A DNA stretch of 64,000 nucleotides from Streptomyces sp. JHA26 (GTDB taxonomy: Bacteria > Actinomycetota > Actinomycetes > Streptomycetales > Streptomycetaceae). The notes below the pieces were generated by a model. The model ran no database searches. It was not told the DNA's origin and saw nothing but the letters and a program-made list of their open reading frames with translations. Position 1 is the stretch's first letter, and each line of letters starts with the position of its first letter. The translations under genes were made by a program, and so were the position numbers. The DNA is taken from NCBI RefSeq assembly GCF_002005565.1, contig NZ_BDJC01000021.1, forward strand, positions 1 through 64,000, written 5' to 3'. Shown here one piece after another: positions 9,865-21,196 of the stretch.

Positions 9865-10877
9865 TCCCGTCCCATGTCCCGGTGGACGACCACCGTCTCC
9901 ACGCCCTCGGCGGCGAGCCGGGCGGCGAGCTTCTCCGACACGGCCACGGACCGGTGCTTGCCGCCGGTGCAGCCGACGGCGACGGTCACATAGCGCTTGC
10001 CCTCACGACGGTAGCCCGCGGCGATCAGCTGGAGCAGCTCGGCATAGCGGTCGAGGAACTCCTTGGCCCCCGGCTGGTTGAGGACGTACGACGACACCTC
10101 CTCGTTCAGGCCGGTGAACGGGCGCAGCTCCGGGACCCAGTGCGGGTTGGGCAGGAAGCGCATGTCCACGACCAGGTCGGCGTCGACCGGCAGGCCGTAC
10201 TTGAAGCCGAAGGACATGACGGTGGCCCGCAGCTCGGGCTCCTCCTCGCCGGCGAACTGGGCGTCCATCTTGGCGCGCAGCTCGTGCACGTTGAGGCTGG
10301 AGGTGTCGATCACCAGGTCGGCGTCGCCGCGCAGCTCGCGCAGCAGTTCCCGCTCGGCGGCGATGCCGTCGACGATGCGGCCGTCGCCCTGGAGGGGGTG
10401 CGGGCGGCGCACCGACTCGAAGCGGCGCACCAGTGCCTCTTCGGAGGACTCCAGGAAGACGATCCGCCGGGTGACGCCGCGGGCGTCGAGGTCGGCGAGG
10501 GACTCGCGCAGGTTGTCGAAGAAGCGCCGGCCGCGGACGTCCACGACGACCGCGATCCGCGCCACGTTGCCCTGCGAGCGGGCGCCCAGCTCCACCATGG
10601 TGGGGATCAGCGCCGGCGGCAGGTTGTCGACGACGAACCAGCCGAGGTCCTCCAGGCACTTGGCGGCCGTCGAACGGCCGGCCCCGGACATGCCGGAGAT
10701 GATCACCAGCTCGGGGATGGCCGCCTCGTGCGCCCCGGCTGTTTCCTTGGCCGTACTCACCTGTGCTCCGTTGTCCTGGCGTCCGTCGGGACGGGCCGTC
10801 TGCGGGTCCGCTCCCCCTCCGGCCGTGGCATGGGTCTGTTCTCGTCCCGTTGCGGGCTGTGCGTCGTGCTCGGTCAT
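9861..10877 (-). CDS. rapZ: RNase adapter RapZ / YvcJ-type nucleotide-binding protein
   Basis: RapZ-family proteins bind nucleotides; in E. coli RapZ guides RNase E to a small RNA, while the role in actinobacteria is less clear. The 338-residue product has a Walker A motif GMSGAGRS at residues 62-69, with arginine in place of the usual lysine as common in this branch. [15 protein letters not shown] follows, and the C-terminal [10 protein letters not shown] signature is intact. About 50 N-terminal residues are low complexity. The ATG at 10877 overlaps the uvrC stop codon (ATGA), which is why I prefer it over an internal start near residue 40. Confidence 0.92.
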   Translation of the reverse strand: MTEHDAQPATGREQTHATAGGGADPQTARPDGRQDNGAQVSTAKETAGAHEAAIPELVIISGMSGAGRSTAAKCLEDLGWFVVDNLPPALIPTMVELGARSQGNVARIAVVVDVRGRRFFDNLRESLADLDARGVTRRIVFLESSEEALVRRFESVRRPHPLQGDGRIVDGIAAERELLRELRGDADLVIDTSSLNVHELRAKMDAQFAGEEEPELRATVMSFGFKYGLPVDADLVVDMRFLPNPHWVPELRPFTGLNEEVSSYVLNQPGAKEFLDRYAELLQLIAAGYRREGKRYVTVAVGCTGGKHRSVAVSEKLAARLAAEGVETVVVHRDMGRE

Positions 10878-12937
10878 CTCTCCTGCCCCCGTCGTTCGTC
10901 CGGGGTGCCCGCGGGCACGGGCTCCCCCGGGACATCCTCCGTCGTCCCGGGTACCCCGTCGTCGTCTTCCATGATCTCTCCGGTCGCCGTGTTCACGGCG
11001 GGCGCGGCCGGGGTCGCCCGGGCGAGGGCCACGGCGACCGTCTCGGCCGTCTTGCGGCCTATGCCGGGTACCTCGCAGATCTGGTCGACCGTCGCCGACC
11101 GGAGCTTCTTCACCGAACCGAAGTGCTTGATCAGCGCCTGCCTGCGGGTCTCCCCCAGGCCGGGCACGTCGTCCAGGGGGCTCGACCGGAAGCGCTTGGC
11201 GCGTCTGGTGCGCTGATAGGTGATCGCGAACCGGTGGGCCTCGTCGCGGACCCGCTGGAGCAGGTACAGGCCCTCGCTGGTGCGGGGCAGCACGACCGGG
11301 TCGTCCTCGCGGGGCAGCCAGACCTCCTCCAGCCGCTTGGCGAGGCCGCAGACGGCGATGTCGTCGATGCCGAGCTCGTCCAGGGCCCGCTGGGCCGCCG
11401 CGACCTGCGGCTGCCCGCCGTCGACGACGACGAGCTGGGGCGGGTAGGCGAAGCGCTTGGGGCGGCCGTCCTCGTCCTTGAGGGTCTCGCCGTCGGGAAG
11501 CTCCTCGCCGTCCGCGTCCGCCCACTCGCCGGTCCGCTCCTTCTCGGCGAGGTAGCGCCGGAAGCGGCGGGTGATGACCTCGTGCATGGAACGGACGTCG
11601 TCCTGACCGCTGAATCCCTTGATCTGGAAACGGCGGTATTCGCTCTTGCGGGCCAGTCCGTCCTCGAAGACGACCATGGAGGCCACCACGTCGTCGCCCT
11701 GGAGGTGGGAGATGTCGTAGCACTCGATCCGGAGCGGGGCGCTGTCCAGGCCGAGGGCGTCGGCGATCTCCTCCAGGGCGCGCGAGCGCGTGGTCAGGTC
11801 GGAGGCACGCTTGGTCTTGTGCAGCACGAGCGCCTGCTGGGCGTTGCGCCGGACGGTCTCCATGAGCGCCTTCTTGTCGCCGCGCTGCGGGACGCGCAGC
11901 GACACGCCCGAGCCGCGGCGGTCGGTGAGCCACTGCTGCACCGGCTCGACGGGCTCGGGCAGGGCCGGGACCAGGACCTCCTTGGGGACGGCGTCGCCCT
12001 TCTCCTCGCCGTAGAGCTGCTGGAGGGCGTGCTCGACGAGGGCGCCGGTGGTGATGTCCTCCACCTTGTCGGTGACCCAGCCGCGCTGCCCGCGCACGCG
12101 CCCGCCGCGGACGTGGAAGATCTGGACGGCCGCCTCCAGCTCGTCCTCGGCGACGGCGATCAGGTCGGCGTCGGTGGCGTCGGCGAGCACGACCGCGCTC
12201 TTCTCCATGGCCTTCTTCAGGGCCCCGATGTCGTCGCGCAGACGGGCCGCCCGCTCGTACTCCATGTCCTCGGCCGCCTCGGCCATCTGCTTCTCCAGGC
12301 GGCGCAGATACGTGCCCGTGCGGCCGGCCATGAAGTCGCAGAACTCCTCCGCGAGCTCCCGGTGGTCCTCTGCGGAGATCCGCTCGACGCACGGCGCGGT
12401 GCACTTGCCGATGTAGCCGAGCAGGCAGGGGCGGCCGGTGCGGGCGGCGTTCCTGAAGACACCGGCCGAGCAGGTGCGCACCGGGAAGACGCGCAGCAGG
12501 AGGTCGACCGTGTCGCGGATCGCCCACGCGTGCGTGTACGGCCCGAAGTAGCGCACGCCCTTCTTCTTGTGGCCGCGCATCACCTGCACGCGCGGGAACT
12601 CCTCGTTCATCGTCACCGCGAGGTAGGGGTAGCTCTTGTCGTCGCGGTACTTGACGTTGAAGCGGGGGTCGTACTCCTTGATCCAGGAGTACTCCAGCTG
12701 CAGGGCCTCGACCTCCGTGGACACCACCGTCCACTCCACCGACGCGGCGGTGGTGACCATGCTGCGGGTGCGGGGGTGGAGGTTCGCCAGGTCCTGGAAG
12801 TAGTTCGCCAGGCGCTGGCGCAGGCTCTTCGCCTTCCCGACGTAGATCACCCGACGGTGCTCGTCACGGAACCTGTACACCCCCGGGGAGTCCGGGATCT
12901 CTCCCGGCCTGGGGCGGTAGCTGGAGGGGTCGGCCAT
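10874..12937 (-). CDS. uvrC: Excinuclease ABC subunit C
   Basis: UvrC makes both incisions in nucleotide excision repair after UvrAB locates the lesion. The 687-residue product has the GIY-YIG nuclease domain at the N-terminus ([21 protein letters not shown]), a UVR-type UvrB-binding helix near residue 210, the RNase H-like C-terminal nuclease ([21 protein letters not shown] and VVVDGGQPQ), and helix-hairpin-helix motifs at the end ([34 protein letters not shown]). It heads the uvrC-rapZ-yvcK-whiA operon. A damage-type promoter (12945-12967) ends 7 bases before the ATG, so the transcript is probably leaderless. Confidence 0.97.
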   Translation of the reverse strand: MADPSSYRPRPGEIPDSPGVYRFRDEHRRVIYVGKAKSLRQRLANYFQDLANLHPRTRSMVTTAASVEWTVVSTEVEALQLEYSWIKEYDPRFNVKYRDDKSYPYLAVTMNEEFPRVQVMRGHKKKGVRYFGPYTHAWAIRDTVDLLLRVFPVRTCSAGVFRNAARTGRPCLLGYIGKCTAPCVERISAEDHRELAEEFCDFMAGRTGTYLRRLEKQMAEAAEDMEYERAARLRDDIGALKKAMEKSAVVLADATDADLIAVAEDELEAAVQIFHVRGGRVRGQRGWVTDKVEDITTGALVEHALQQLYGEEKGDAVPKEVLVPALPEPVEPVQQWLTDRRGSGVSLRVPQRGDKKALMETVRRNAQQALVLHKTKRASDLTTRSRALEEIADALGLDSAPLRIECYDISHLQGDDVVASMVVFEDGLARKSEYRRFQIKGFSGQDDVRSMHEVITRRFRRYLAEKERTGEWADADGEELPDGETLKDEDGRPKRFAYPPQLVVVDGGQPQVAAAQRALDELGIDDIAVCGLAKRLEEVWLPREDDPVVLPRTSEGLYLLQRVRDEAHRFAITYQRTRRAKRFRSSPLDDVPGLGETRRQALIKHFGSVKKLRSATVDQICEVPGIGRKTAETVAVALARATPAAPAVNTATGEIMEDDDGVPGTTEDVPGEPVPAGTPDERRGQER

Positions 12938-12944
12938 GACTCAC

Positions 12945-12967
12945 ACCCTACTGGCGGGGACCGACAG
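12945..12967 (-). promoter_or_regulatory. DNA-damage (RecA-NDp/PafBC-type) promoter of uvrC
   Basis: On the minus strand CTGTCGGTC (12959-12967) is followed after 8 bases by TAGGGT (12945-12950). It matches 7 of 9 positions of TTGTCRGTG and the full TANNNT -10. The same element is present at uvrA, uvrB and ogt. The -10 ends 7 bases before the uvrC ATG. Confidence 0.65.
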
Positions 12968-12977
12968 TCCGGCGGGC

Positions 12978-13009
12978 TGTGGACGACGGACACGGCCGCC
13001 TGTGGACAA
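12978..13009. promoter_or_regulatory. Pair of DnaA-box-like nonamers
   Basis: TGTGGACAA at 13001-13009 is the exact complement of the Streptomyces DnaA box TTGTCCACA, and TGTGGACGA at 12978-12986 differs at one position. They are in the same orientation, 23 bases apart, next to the uvrC promoter. This is no origin (no cluster of many boxes), but DnaA binding is possible. Confidence 0.4.
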
Positions 13010-13314
13010 CCCGCGGCCCGGCCTCGCGGGAGGCCGTCCGGGGACCGCCCGGGGACCGTCCGGGGCCGGTCGGTCACGCCCGGTGGCCCCCGGGAGGCGG
13101 ACCGGTGCGTTCTCGGCCAGGTGTGCGCCGCGGACCGGCTCCAGGTGTTGTCGGGACCGGACCGACACGCTTCAATGCGGGGGAACTCGGGGCCCTGAAG
13201 CCGCGGCGTACGGATGTGAGGACCTCCCCTGCGCCGCGACCGGGGGCGGGCCCCGGCGGATCCACGCCGAACGGCCCGACCAGCCGTTGTGAACATTCAC
13301 AGAAAGGCCCCTGC

Positions 13315-14295
13315 ATGCCGCACGCCACACAGCACGCGGACGCCGACATCGCGGACGTCGTCACCTCGGGCGCCGGCACCGCGGCACTCGACTCGGCGTT
13401 GCGCGGCGGCCCGTTCCACGTCGCCCTGCGCGCCGCGATCGCCGCCCGCGGACTGCCGTTGCAGCGCGTCCAGCACCATCTGTCGCGGCACGGGGTGAGG
13501 GTGGGCGTCACGAGCCTGAGCTACTGGCAGCAGGGCGCCCGGCGGCCGCAGCGGCCGGAGTCGCTGCGGGCCGTGCGAGCTCTGGAGGAGATACTCCAGC
13601 TGCCCGAGGAGTCGCTGATACGCCTGCTCGCCGAGACCGGCGAGCAGGCGTCGGCACAGCGGCCCCCGGTGCGTTCCTACCGGGCCCGGGAGGAGGCCTC
13701 GGGCGTCCTGCACCGGCTGCTGGGCGAACTCGGCCGGCCGTCCGCGGACGACGGGCTGCACACCCTCGGGCACCACGAACGGGTCCGGATCGGAGCCCGG
13801 CGCGAGCTGGCGGGGCGCGAGTCGCACCACATCGTCCGCGCCCACCGGGACGGCGTCGACCGCTTCGTCGCCGTCCACCACGGCGACCCGGGGTGCGCCC
13901 CCGCGCGGATGACCGTCCACGCGCTGGAGAACTGCCGCACGGGGCGCGTCCGCACCCACCACGACACCGGTGTGCTGGTGACGGAACTGCTCTTCGGCAC
14001 CCGCCTGCGGGCCGGGGACACCTATCTCTTCCGCTACGGCGTCGAGGACGGCACCGCGGGCGTGTCGCACGAGTACGTCCGCGCGTTCGGCGCGGCGGGC
14101 GGGCAGTACGCGCTCCAGGTGGGGTTCGACGCGGCGGCCACGCCCGTGCGCTGCCGGCGGTTCGCGCAGCACTCGGCGGCGGCGCCGCGCGGCGGCCTGC
14201 GGGACCTGGCCATGAGCGGACCGCACCACTCGGTGCACCTCGTCGAGGCGCGGGTGCGGCCGGGCATGCTGGGGATCGCCTGGGACTGGGAGTGA
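13315..14295 (+). CDS. Conserved protein with HTH-like N-terminus, function unknown
   Basis: I do not recognise a named function. The 326-residue protein has an N-terminal segment (FHVALRAAIAARGLPLQRVQ... SLSYWQQGARRPQRPESLRA, residues about 35-90) that looks like an XRE-type helix-turn-helix read-head: it resembles 'learn the rules, then bind' repressor domains with the pattern helix-LxxVxxxL-turn-S-Y-W-xxGxRxP. The rest contains a cupin- or beta-rich-looking domain with many histidines (GHHERVRIGARRELAGRES) and no membrane segment. The ATG at 13315 has AGAAAGG 8 bases upstream. It is divergent from uvrC and convergent with the Rieske gene. A sequence-specific regulator is an inference. Confidence 0.7.
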   Translation: MPHATQHADADIADVVTSGAGTAALDSALRGGPFHVALRAAIAARGLPLQRVQHHLSRHGVRVGVTSLSYWQQGARRPQRPESLRAVRALEEILQLPEESLIRLLAETGEQASAQRPPVRSYRAREEASGVLHRLLGELGRPSADDGLHTLGHHERVRIGARRELAGRESHHIVRAHRDGVDRFVAVHHGDPGCAPARMTVHALENCRTGRVRTHHDTGVLVTELLFGTRLRAGDTYLFRYGVEDGTAGVSHEYVRAFGAAGGQYALQVGFDAAATPVRCRRFAQHSAAAPRGGLRDLAMSGPHHSVHLVEARVRPGMLGIAWDWE

Positions 14296-14320
14296 GCGGG
14301 CGCCGCCGGCCCGTACGCGG

Positions 14321-14743
14321 TCAGGCCTCGGGGCTCGCGACGATCCGGCCCTGCCGCACGTCGACGCGCAGTTCCACGAGCGCCACGGTCGCCGGTGCGT
14401 GCAGCACCTCGCCGGTGCGGGCGTCGAACTCGCTGCCGTGGCAGGGGCAGACGAGCTTGGTCCCCTCCAGCTTCCTGATGGGGCACCCCGCGTGCGTGCA
14501 GATCGTGCTGTAGGCCTTCATGGAACCGTCGTCCGCACGGCTCACCACCACGTTCTGGTCCCGGTAGAGCTTGACGGTGCCCTTGGCCACCTCGCCGTCC
14601 GCCCCGAGGTCGACGGGTGCGGTCGGCTGTGCGGCCGCACCGTCGTCGCCCGGTGAACAGGCGGCCGAACCGAGCCCGACGACGGGCGTGAGGGCCGCCG
14701 AGCGCAGGACGGTACGACGGCTCGGGGCGGGGCGGCCGGGCAT
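14321..14743 (-). CDS. Tat-exported Rieske [2Fe-2S] protein
   Basis: The 140-residue protein carries a twin-arginine signal (SRRTVLRSAALTPVVGLGSAA) followed by a cysteine that may be lipidated, although the lipobox is imperfect. The Rieske cluster ligands are complete: CTHAGC at residues 82-87 and CPCHGS at 99-104. Proteins of this size are stand-alone periplasmic or membrane-anchored Rieske electron carriers, with unknown partners in Streptomyces. The ATG at 14743 was preferred over a GTG 12 bases upstream because GGAG lies 6 bases before the ATG. It is divergent from the LacI gene and convergent with the HTH-like gene. Confidence 0.88.
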   Translation of the reverse strand: MPGRPAPSRRTVLRSAALTPVVGLGSAACSPGDDGAAAQPTAPVDLGADGEVAKGTVKLYRDQNVVVSRADDGSMKAYSTICTHAGCPIRKLEGTKLVCPCHGSEFDARTGEVLHAPATVALVELRVDVRQGRIVASPEA

Positions 14744-14845
14744 GGGGATCTCCACTGGTCGGGGGTGTGCAGGGCGACGATATCCGGCGGCGTCGGACGC
14801 CCGGCCGGGTGGGTCGCCGTGAGGAGACCTGATCGCTCTCCCTGA

Positions 14846-14871
14846 CGTAAACGCTTGCGCAAGCGTTTACG
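14846..14871. promoter_or_regulatory. Perfect 26-bp palindromic LacI-family operator
   Basis: The site is centred at GCTTGCGCAAGC and is perfectly symmetric over 26 bp, with the half-site GTAAACGCTTGC. The AAACGCTTG-type half-site is characteristic of LacI/GalR repressors. Its right end (TTTACG, 14866-14871) is the -35 of the promoter of the adjacent LacI gene, so binding should block that promoter, giving autorepression and control of the kinase gene. It lies between the divergent Rieske and LacI genes and may control both. Confidence 0.85.
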
Positions 14872-14894
14872 CCGAGCGTGGGACGGGTTACGCT
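14866..14894 (+). promoter_or_regulatory. Promoter of the LacI-PfkB operon
   Basis: TTTACG (14866-14871) and TACGCT (14889-14894) are 17 bases apart. The -35 lies in the operator palindrome. A start near 14901 gives a leader of about 130 bases that contains the 9-bp tandem array. Confidence 0.6.
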
Positions 14895-14940
14895 CCCCGG
14901 CAGCACGACGGGCAGCACACCAGGCGGCGCGAGGGACGTA

Positions 14941-15003
14941 CGGCGCGTACGGCGCGTACGGCGCGTACGGCGCGTACGGCGCGTACGGCGCGTACGGCGC
15001 GTA
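14941..15003. repeat. Seven perfect copies of a 9-bp repeat in the lacI leader
   Basis: The unit CGGCGCGTA is repeated seven times without error, preceded by a partial copy (GTA). It lies between the promoter and the start codon of the LacI gene. Because 9 is a multiple of 3, the repeat encodes Gly-Ala-Tyr units in the LacI frame, but there is no start codon with a ribosome site upstream, so I take it as untranslated leader. Perfect identity suggests recent expansion or copy-number change. Confidence 0.95.
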
Positions 15004-15034
15004 CGAGGGACACACCAGGGAAGAGGACGCTCGG

Positions 15035-16096
15035 ATGGCGACCATGGCCGACGTCGCGCGGAGCGCCGGGGTCTCCGTGGCGACGGTCTCGCACGTCCTC
15101 AACGGCACCCGTCCCGTGCTGCCGCACACCCGTCAGGCGGTGCTGGACGCCGTCGAGGAGCTCGGCTACACCCCGAACACCCTCGCCCGCTCCCTGGTGA
15201 CCTCCCGGACCCGTTCCCTCGGGCTCGCGGTGTCGGCGATCAGCAATCCCTACTTCACGGAGATCCTCCAGGGCGTCGAGGCCGAGGCCCTGGAGCACGG
15301 CTACAGCCTGCTCATCGCCGACCCGCACGACGACCCCGGGCACGAACTCACGGTCGTGCGGCTGCTGCACGAGCGGCGCGTGGACGGCGTGATCGTCGCC
15401 CCCTCCGCCGATCCGGGCGCGCTCCTCGCCTACCTGGCACGCCACCGGGTGCCCGCCGTGCTCCTCGACCGGGTCGTCGACGCGCCGGAGAAGGGCGGTC
15501 CCCGCTTCGACCAGGTGTGCGCGGAGAGCGCCGGTCCCACCACCGGGCTGGTCGGCCACCTCGCCGGGCTCGGCCATCGCCGCATCGGCCTGGTCGCGGG
15601 CCGGGCGGGGTTCAGCACGACGCGCGAGCGGATCGCCGGGTACCGGGACGGTCTCACCGCCGCCGGGCTGCCGTACGACGAGCGGCTGGTGGTGCACGGG
15701 GACTCCGGTGCGGCCGGGGGCGAGCGGGCCACGGCGGCCCTGCTGTCCCTCGCGGCGCCGCCCACCGCGCTGGTCACCGCCAACAACGCGATGACCATCG
15801 GCGCGCTGCGCGCCCTGCGGGACCGCGGCCTGTCCGTGCCCGGCGATCTCGCGCTGTGCTGCTTCGACGACTTCGCCTGGGCGGACCTGTTCGCACCGCG
15901 CCTGACCGCCGTCGCGCAGCCCGGCAAGGAGGTCGGCGCCCAGGCCGTCCGGCTGCTGCTGGAGCGGCTCGCCGCGCCGGACCGGCCGGCCAGGACCGTG
16001 CGACTGCCCTGCGCCTTCGTCCACCGCACCTCGTGCGGCTGCCCCGAGCAGCCCCGGCAAGCCTCCGAACAGGCCCACGAAAGGACCCTCCCGTGA
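15035..16096 (+). CDS. LacI-family transcriptional repressor
   Basis: The 353-residue protein has the LacI helix-turn-helix at the N-terminus (MADVARSAGVSVATVSHVLN) with the hinge helix around LGYTPNTLARSL, followed by a periplasmic-binding-protein-like effector domain (SLGLAVSAISNPYFTEILQG... VDGVIVAPS). It probably binds a sugar or sugar phosphate and represses its own operon through the palindrome at 14846-14871. The ATG at 15035 was chosen because it starts just before the HTH and GAGGA lies 8 bases upstream. Its stop overlaps the start of the kinase gene (GTGA), so repressor and kinase are translationally coupled. The ligand is likely the substrate or product of that kinase (inference). 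Confidence 0.95.
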   Translation: MATMADVARSAGVSVATVSHVLNGTRPVLPHTRQAVLDAVEELGYTPNTLARSLVTSRTRSLGLAVSAISNPYFTEILQGVEAEALEHGYSLLIADPHDDPGHELTVVRLLHERRVDGVIVAPSADPGALLAYLARHRVPAVLLDRVVDAPEKGGPRFDQVCAESAGPTTGLVGHLAGLGHRRIGLVAGRAGFSTTRERIAGYRDGLTAAGLPYDERLVVHGDSGAAGGERATAALLSLAAPPTALVTANNAMTIGALRALRDRGLSVPGDLALCCFDDFAWADLFAPRLTAVAQPGKEVGAQAVRLLLERLAAPDRPARTVRLPCAFVHRTSCGCPEQPRQASEQAHERTLP

Positions 16097-17001
16097 TCGT
16101 CGTCGCCGGTGAGGCACTGATCGACCTGGTACCGCAGGGCACGGGCGCCCTCGCCGCGCTGCGCCCGGCGCTCGGCGGCGGCCCGTACAACACCGCCGTC
16201 GCGCTGGGCCGCCTCGGCTCCCCCGCCGCCTTCTGCTCCCGGGTGTCCTACGACGCCTTCGGCGAGGCGCTGCTGGACCGGCTCCGCGAGACCGGCGTGG
16301 ACGTGTCGCCGGTGCAGCGCGGGGCCGAGCCGACGACGCTCGCCGTGGCCACGGTCGGCGCGGACGGCTCGGCCGCGTACTCCTTCTACGTGGAGGGCAC
16401 CGCGGACCGGCTGTTCACGGTGCCGTCCGCGCTGCCACCGGGCACCCGGGCAGTGTCCTTCGGCACCTGTTCGCTGGTGCTGGAGCCCGGGGCGAGCGCG
16501 TACGAGGAGCTGCTGCGCGAGACGGCCGCGCGGGGCGTGTTCACGGCGCTCGACCCGAACGTCCGGGCGGGGCTGATCCCGGACCCGGACGCCTACCGGG
16601 CCCGGTTCAAGAGCTGGCTGCCGTCGGTGTCGCTGCTGAAACTGTCCGCGGAGGACGCCGAGTGGCTCGGCGGCACCCCCCGGGAGTGGCTGGCGGCCGG
16701 TCCGGCGGCGGTGGTGATCACCCGCGGCGGTGAGGGGCTGACGGCGTTCACCCGTGACGGGGGCGAGTACACGGTGCCGGGCGAACGGATCGAGGTGGTG
16801 GACACCATCGGCGCGGGCGACACGGTGAACGCGGCCCTGCTGCACGGCCTCGCGGTGCGGGACGCGCTCACCGGGCACGCGGTGGCCGCACTGGGGTCCG
16901 ACGGCTGGACCGACCTGCTCCATTTCGCCGCCCGCGCGGCGGCGGTCACCTGTTCACGCGCGGGCGCGGAACCTCCGTACGCCCACGAGGTGGCTCTCTG
17001 A
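16093..17001 (+). CDS. PfkB-family carbohydrate kinase (fructokinase-like)
   Basis: The 302-residue protein starts MIVVAGEALIDLVPQG and has the N-terminal PfkB signature region (GGGPYNTAVALGRLG) and the C-terminal signature with the catalytic base, DTIGAGDTVNAALL. This is the ribokinase/fructokinase fold; the closest look is to fructokinases, but the substrate cannot be read from the sequence. The GTG start at 16093 overlaps the lacI stop codon by 4 bases. No transporter gene is adjacent, so the sugar must come in through a system encoded elsewhere. A strong hairpin terminator follows. Confidence 0.92.
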   Translation: MIVVAGEALIDLVPQGTGALAALRPALGGGPYNTAVALGRLGSPAAFCSRVSYDAFGEALLDRLRETGVDVSPVQRGAEPTTLAVATVGADGSAAYSFYVEGTADRLFTVPSALPPGTRAVSFGTCSLVLEPGASAYEELLRETAARGVFTALDPNVRAGLIPDPDAYRARFKSWLPSVSLLKLSAEDAEWLGGTPREWLAAGPAAVVITRGGEGLTAFTRDGGEYTVPGERIEVVDTIGAGDTVNAALLHGLAVRDALTGHAVAALGSDGWTDLLHFAARAAAVTCSRAGAEPPYAHEVAL

Positions 17002-17082
17002 GGACCGGCGGGCCTCGACCGGCCGGCCGTACGGCCCGCAGGGCACCGGGCTGCGCCCGTCAGGTGGCCCGGTGCGGCATCG

Positions 17083-17117
17083 CGGCGGGCGGCGGGCGGC
17101 GGGCGGCGGGCGGCGGG
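17083..17117. repeat. Five perfect copies of a 7-bp repeat
   Basis: CGGCGGG is repeated five times without error in the gap between the convergent kinase and uvrA genes, just before the terminator hairpin. It is a G-rich run with regular spacing on the plus strand, so it could form a G-quadruplex; it may also be simple slippage. Confidence 0.85.
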
Positions 17118-17133
17118 CGAGCTTCCGGATGCG

Positions 17134-17181
17134 CGGACGCGCCGTGCCCCACGGGTTCTTCCGTGGGGCACGGCGCGTCCG
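17134..17181. terminator. Bidirectional terminator between pfkB-type kinase and uvrA
   Basis: A perfect 21-bp stem (17134-17154 with 17161-17181) and a 6-base loop (GTTCTT) sit between two convergent genes, 47 bases after the uvrA stop codon on the other strand. It is the strongest hairpin in the window and should stop transcription from both sides. Confidence 0.85.
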
Positions 17182-17228
17182 TGCCGGGGCCCTGCGCGTG
17201 GACGCCGGGCCCCGGCACGCCGGGCTCG

Positions 17229-20240
<3,012 letters not shown>

Positions 20241-20295
20241 GCCGGTCCGCACCTTTCTTGAGAGAAGTGACAGGGGCGGGGCCCCCGTCTTCCTC

Positions 20296-20318
20296 AGACT
20301 AGGGGGAGCCACTGACAA
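20296..20318 (-). promoter_or_regulatory. DNA-damage (RecA-NDp/PafBC-type) promoter of uvrA
   Basis: On the minus strand TTGTCAGTG (20310-20318) is followed after exactly 8 bases by TAGTCT (20296-20301), a full match to TTGTCRGTG-N8-TANNNT. The transcript would start near 20289, about 50 bases before the GTG. No LexA-type palindrome was seen here. Confidence 0.85.
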
Positions 20319-20462
20319 CGCCGGTCGATTCACCGGTTGTCAACAAACCCCGACTCCCCAGCATGCCCGACGCCGCACTCGACCATATAGCACGTGCATT
20401 CGATTTTCGGGGATCGTCCGCATCCTTCACCCGAAGGAGTGGCGCGGTCTAAGGTCGACGGC

Positions 20463-21149
20463 ATGATTGATCACGCGCGTGACCTGGCGTCTGTACGGGA
20501 CGCCACCGAGCGACTGCTGCTCGCGGTCGGCAAACTGGACAACGCGGGCGTGACGGACCAGTCACGGCTCCCCGGCTGGACCCGCGGTCACGTCCTCGCC
20601 CACCTCGCCCGCAACGCGGACGCCCTCGTGAACGTTCTCGAAGGCCGCCCCATGTACGTGTCCGCCGAGGCCCGCGACGCCGACATCGAGCGCGACGCCC
20701 CGCGTCCTCCCGAGGCACAGCTCGCGGACCTGCGCGAGAGCGCGGCCCGCTTCCAGGCGGCGGGCGCCGTCCCCGCCGACTGGTCGCGCACGGTCGCGCT
20801 GCGCAACGGGGTCACCGACTCGGCGTCCCGGGTGCCGTTCCGGCGCTGGGTCGAGGTGGAGCTGCACCACGTGGACCTCGGGATCGGCTACGAGCTGGAG
20901 GACCTCCCGGAGGAGTTCACCGAGCGTGAGATCGCGTTCCTGGCGGCCCGCTTCACCGGGCACCCGGACGTGCCGCCCACGCACCTCACGGACGGCACGC
21001 GCGCGTGGCGCACGGGCCGCGAGGAGGGCGGACGGGAGATCACCGTCGCCGGGGCCCCCGCCGACCTGCTGGGCTGGCTCGCCGGGCGGCGCGAGGGGTC
21101 CGCGCTGACCGTGGACGGGGGCACGCTGCCCGCCCTGCCGCCGCTGTAG
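20463..21149 (+). CDS. Mycothiol-dependent maleylpyruvate isomerase family protein
   Basis: The 228-residue protein has the family opening ([42 protein letters not shown]). The metal-binding histidine in [13 protein letters not shown] and the pair in [14 protein letters not shown] are as in DinB/maleylpyruvate isomerase enzymes that use mycothiol. The C-terminal part matches the MDMPI-C sterol-carrier-like domain. The real substrate is unknown; most actinobacteria have many paralogues. The ATG at 20463 has TAAGGT 7 bases upstream and TTCACC 18 bases before that, which predicts a leaderless transcript. It probably forms a functional pair with the following MBL-fold gene, 47 bases downstream. 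Confidence 0.85.
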   Translation: MIDHARDLASVRDATERLLLAVGKLDNAGVTDQSRLPGWTRGHVLAHLARNADALVNVLEGRPMYVSAEARDADIERDAPRPPEAQLADLRESAARFQAAGAVPADWSRTVALRNGVTDSASRVPFRRWVEVELHHVDLGIGYELEDLPEEFTEREIAFLAARFTGHPDVPPTHLTDGTRAWRTGREEGGREITVAGAPADLLGWLAGRREGSALTVDGGTLPALPPL

Positions 21150-21196
21150 CCGGGGGAGGCGGTTGCGGACCGCCTCCCGGCGCTAGGCTGGCCGTC

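Larger units (their letters stand above)
12938..13314. other. Non-coding gap between divergent uvrC and the HTH-like gene
   Basis: This 377-base stretch has no convincing gene; its open frames lack start sites with ribosome binding sequences and have no recognisable product. It holds the uvrC promoter (12945-12967), two DnaA-box-like nonamers (12978-12986 and 13001-13009), several CGGGGACCG-type short repeats near 13030-13070, and the ribosome site AGAAAGG of the gene at 13315. Confidence 0.6.

Noticed and set aside
9861-12734. 957-codon minus-strand frame spanning uvrC and rapZ
   Set aside because: Only the part after 10877 is coding (RapZ); the rest is out of frame with uvrC.
12938-13314. 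Small genes in the uvrC-divergent gap
   Set aside because: Several frames are open on both strands, but none has a ribosome site, a plausible product or normal codon bias.
14941-15003. CRISPR array
   Set aside because: Units are 9 bp and contiguous, without spacers. The same holds for the arrays at 7722, 17083 and 50356.
14855-15034. N-terminal extension of the LacI protein with Gly-Ala-Tyr repeats
   Set aside because: It would begin at a TTG inside the operator, upstream of the promoter -10, so it cannot be translated from the predicted transcript; the ATG at 15035 has a ribosome site.
20241-20462. LexA (SOS) box before uvrA
   Set aside because: TCGA-containing stretches near 20380-20413 do not form the required GAAC-N4-GTTC palindrome; the damage promoter at 20296-20318 explains control better.
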